From an uncultured Opitutales bacterium (GTDB lineage Bacteria > Verrucomicrobiota > Verrucomicrobiia > Opitutales > Intestinicryptomonadaceae), in the NCBI GenBank assembly GCA_944389175.1, contig CALXLK010000006.1:62001-126000 (forward strand): DNA of 64,000 nt. The letters are read 5' to 3'. Numbering within the stretch: position 1 is the stretch's first letter; every line of letters starts with the position of its first letter. The notes under the pieces were generated by a model that was not told the origin of the DNA, did no database searches, and saw only the letters and a program-made list of their open reading frames with translations. Below, in pieces: positions 63,873 to 64,000 of this stretch. Position numbers and translations under genes: made by a program.

Positions 63873-64000
63873 ATGAAACCCATAGTATTTAATAACACAG
63901 TGCTAAGAGACGGCCACCAGTCGTTGGCGGCCACGAGAATGTCGACTGCCGACATGCTTCCGGCGTGCCCCATACTCGACAGCATGGGCTTTGGCGCGCT
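63873..64000 (+). CDS. Oxaloacetate decarboxylase/pyruvate carboxylase alpha-type, partial
   Basis: Only the first 42 codons lie in the window. MKPIVFNNTVLRDGHQSLAA followed by TRMSTADMLP is the standard opening of biotin-dependent carboxyltransferase subunits (OadA/PycB), with LRDGHQS-TRM shaping the metal and oxaloacetate site. Whether it is the sodium-pumping decarboxylase, a pyruvate carboxylase B or a transcarboxylase subunit depends on what follows. It fits with pckG and malic enzyme in C3/C4 metabolism. Confidence 0.85.
   Translation, partial: MKPIVFNNTVLRDGHQSLAATRMSTADMLPACPILDSMGFGA

Overview
The window is a gene-dense bacterial chromosome segment from a diderm, peptidoglycan-making bacterium. 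A Verrucomicrobiota member of the Opitutales/Puniceicoccales type is the best guess. The pointers are an exosortase, a full mraZ-led division/cell-wall (dcw) cluster ending in a very divergent FtsZ, an OprB-like porin, TonB-like and lipoprotein genes, and the MEP isoprenoid genes ispD, ispE and ispF. No rRNA, tRNA, CRISPR array or insertion sequence was recognised. The assignment rests on recalled family knowledge; no searches were run.

Layout. 0-3.2 kb: argG and leuA on +, with a possible leucine attenuator between them. 3.5-10.8 kb (-): lutABC, folE2, a DUF1189-like membrane protein, an RluA-type pseudouridine synthase, a TonB-like protein and maf. 11.0-13.6 kb (+): lipoprotein, small membrane protein, M20 dipeptidase, queD. 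13.6-17.9 kb: an accessory island with an internally deleted methyltransferase remnant, an intact clan-D glycosidase lipoprotein, a glycosidase-like gene broken by frameshifts and a TAG, and an unknown small ORF. 18-22.1 kb (-): topB, a class V aminotransferase and panD. 22.5-26.1 kb (+): an orphan exosortase and GTP-type PEP carboxykinase, separated by long non-coding DNA.

26.6-45.1 kb (-): the dcw cluster in transcription order mraZ, rsmH, ftsL, ftsI, murE, murF, mraY, murD, LysM lipoprotein, ftsW, murG, murC, ddl, ftsQ, ftsA, ftsZ. murB is absent. It starts at a promoter overlaid by four 10-bp-phased MraZ boxes and ends at an intrinsic terminator. 45.8-48.7 kb: pyrF-ispD-ispF (-) divergent from ispE (+). 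49-54 kb: malic enzyme (-), cysK (+) and dnaA (-). An AT-rich gap upstream of dnaA with DnaA-box-like 9-mers is a candidate oriC. Just beyond it genes mostly switch to +: ruvX, truA, coaB, oprB-like porin, EamA transporter and nitroreductase, with a CDF transporter and miaB on -. The window ends in the first codons of an oadA/pycB-like gene.

Metabolically, PEP carboxykinase, malic enzyme and the oadA-like carboxylase/decarboxylase suggest active C3/C4 interconversion. lutABC suggests lactate use. panD and stand-alone coaB belong to CoA synthesis, and folE2 and queD to the pterin/queuosine branch. The most notable observations are the FtsZ with a degenerate GTPase core but a conserved C-terminal tail, the MraZ operator, the candidate origin, the orphan exosortase flanked by structured non-coding DNA, the possible leu attenuator and the decaying glycosidase island.
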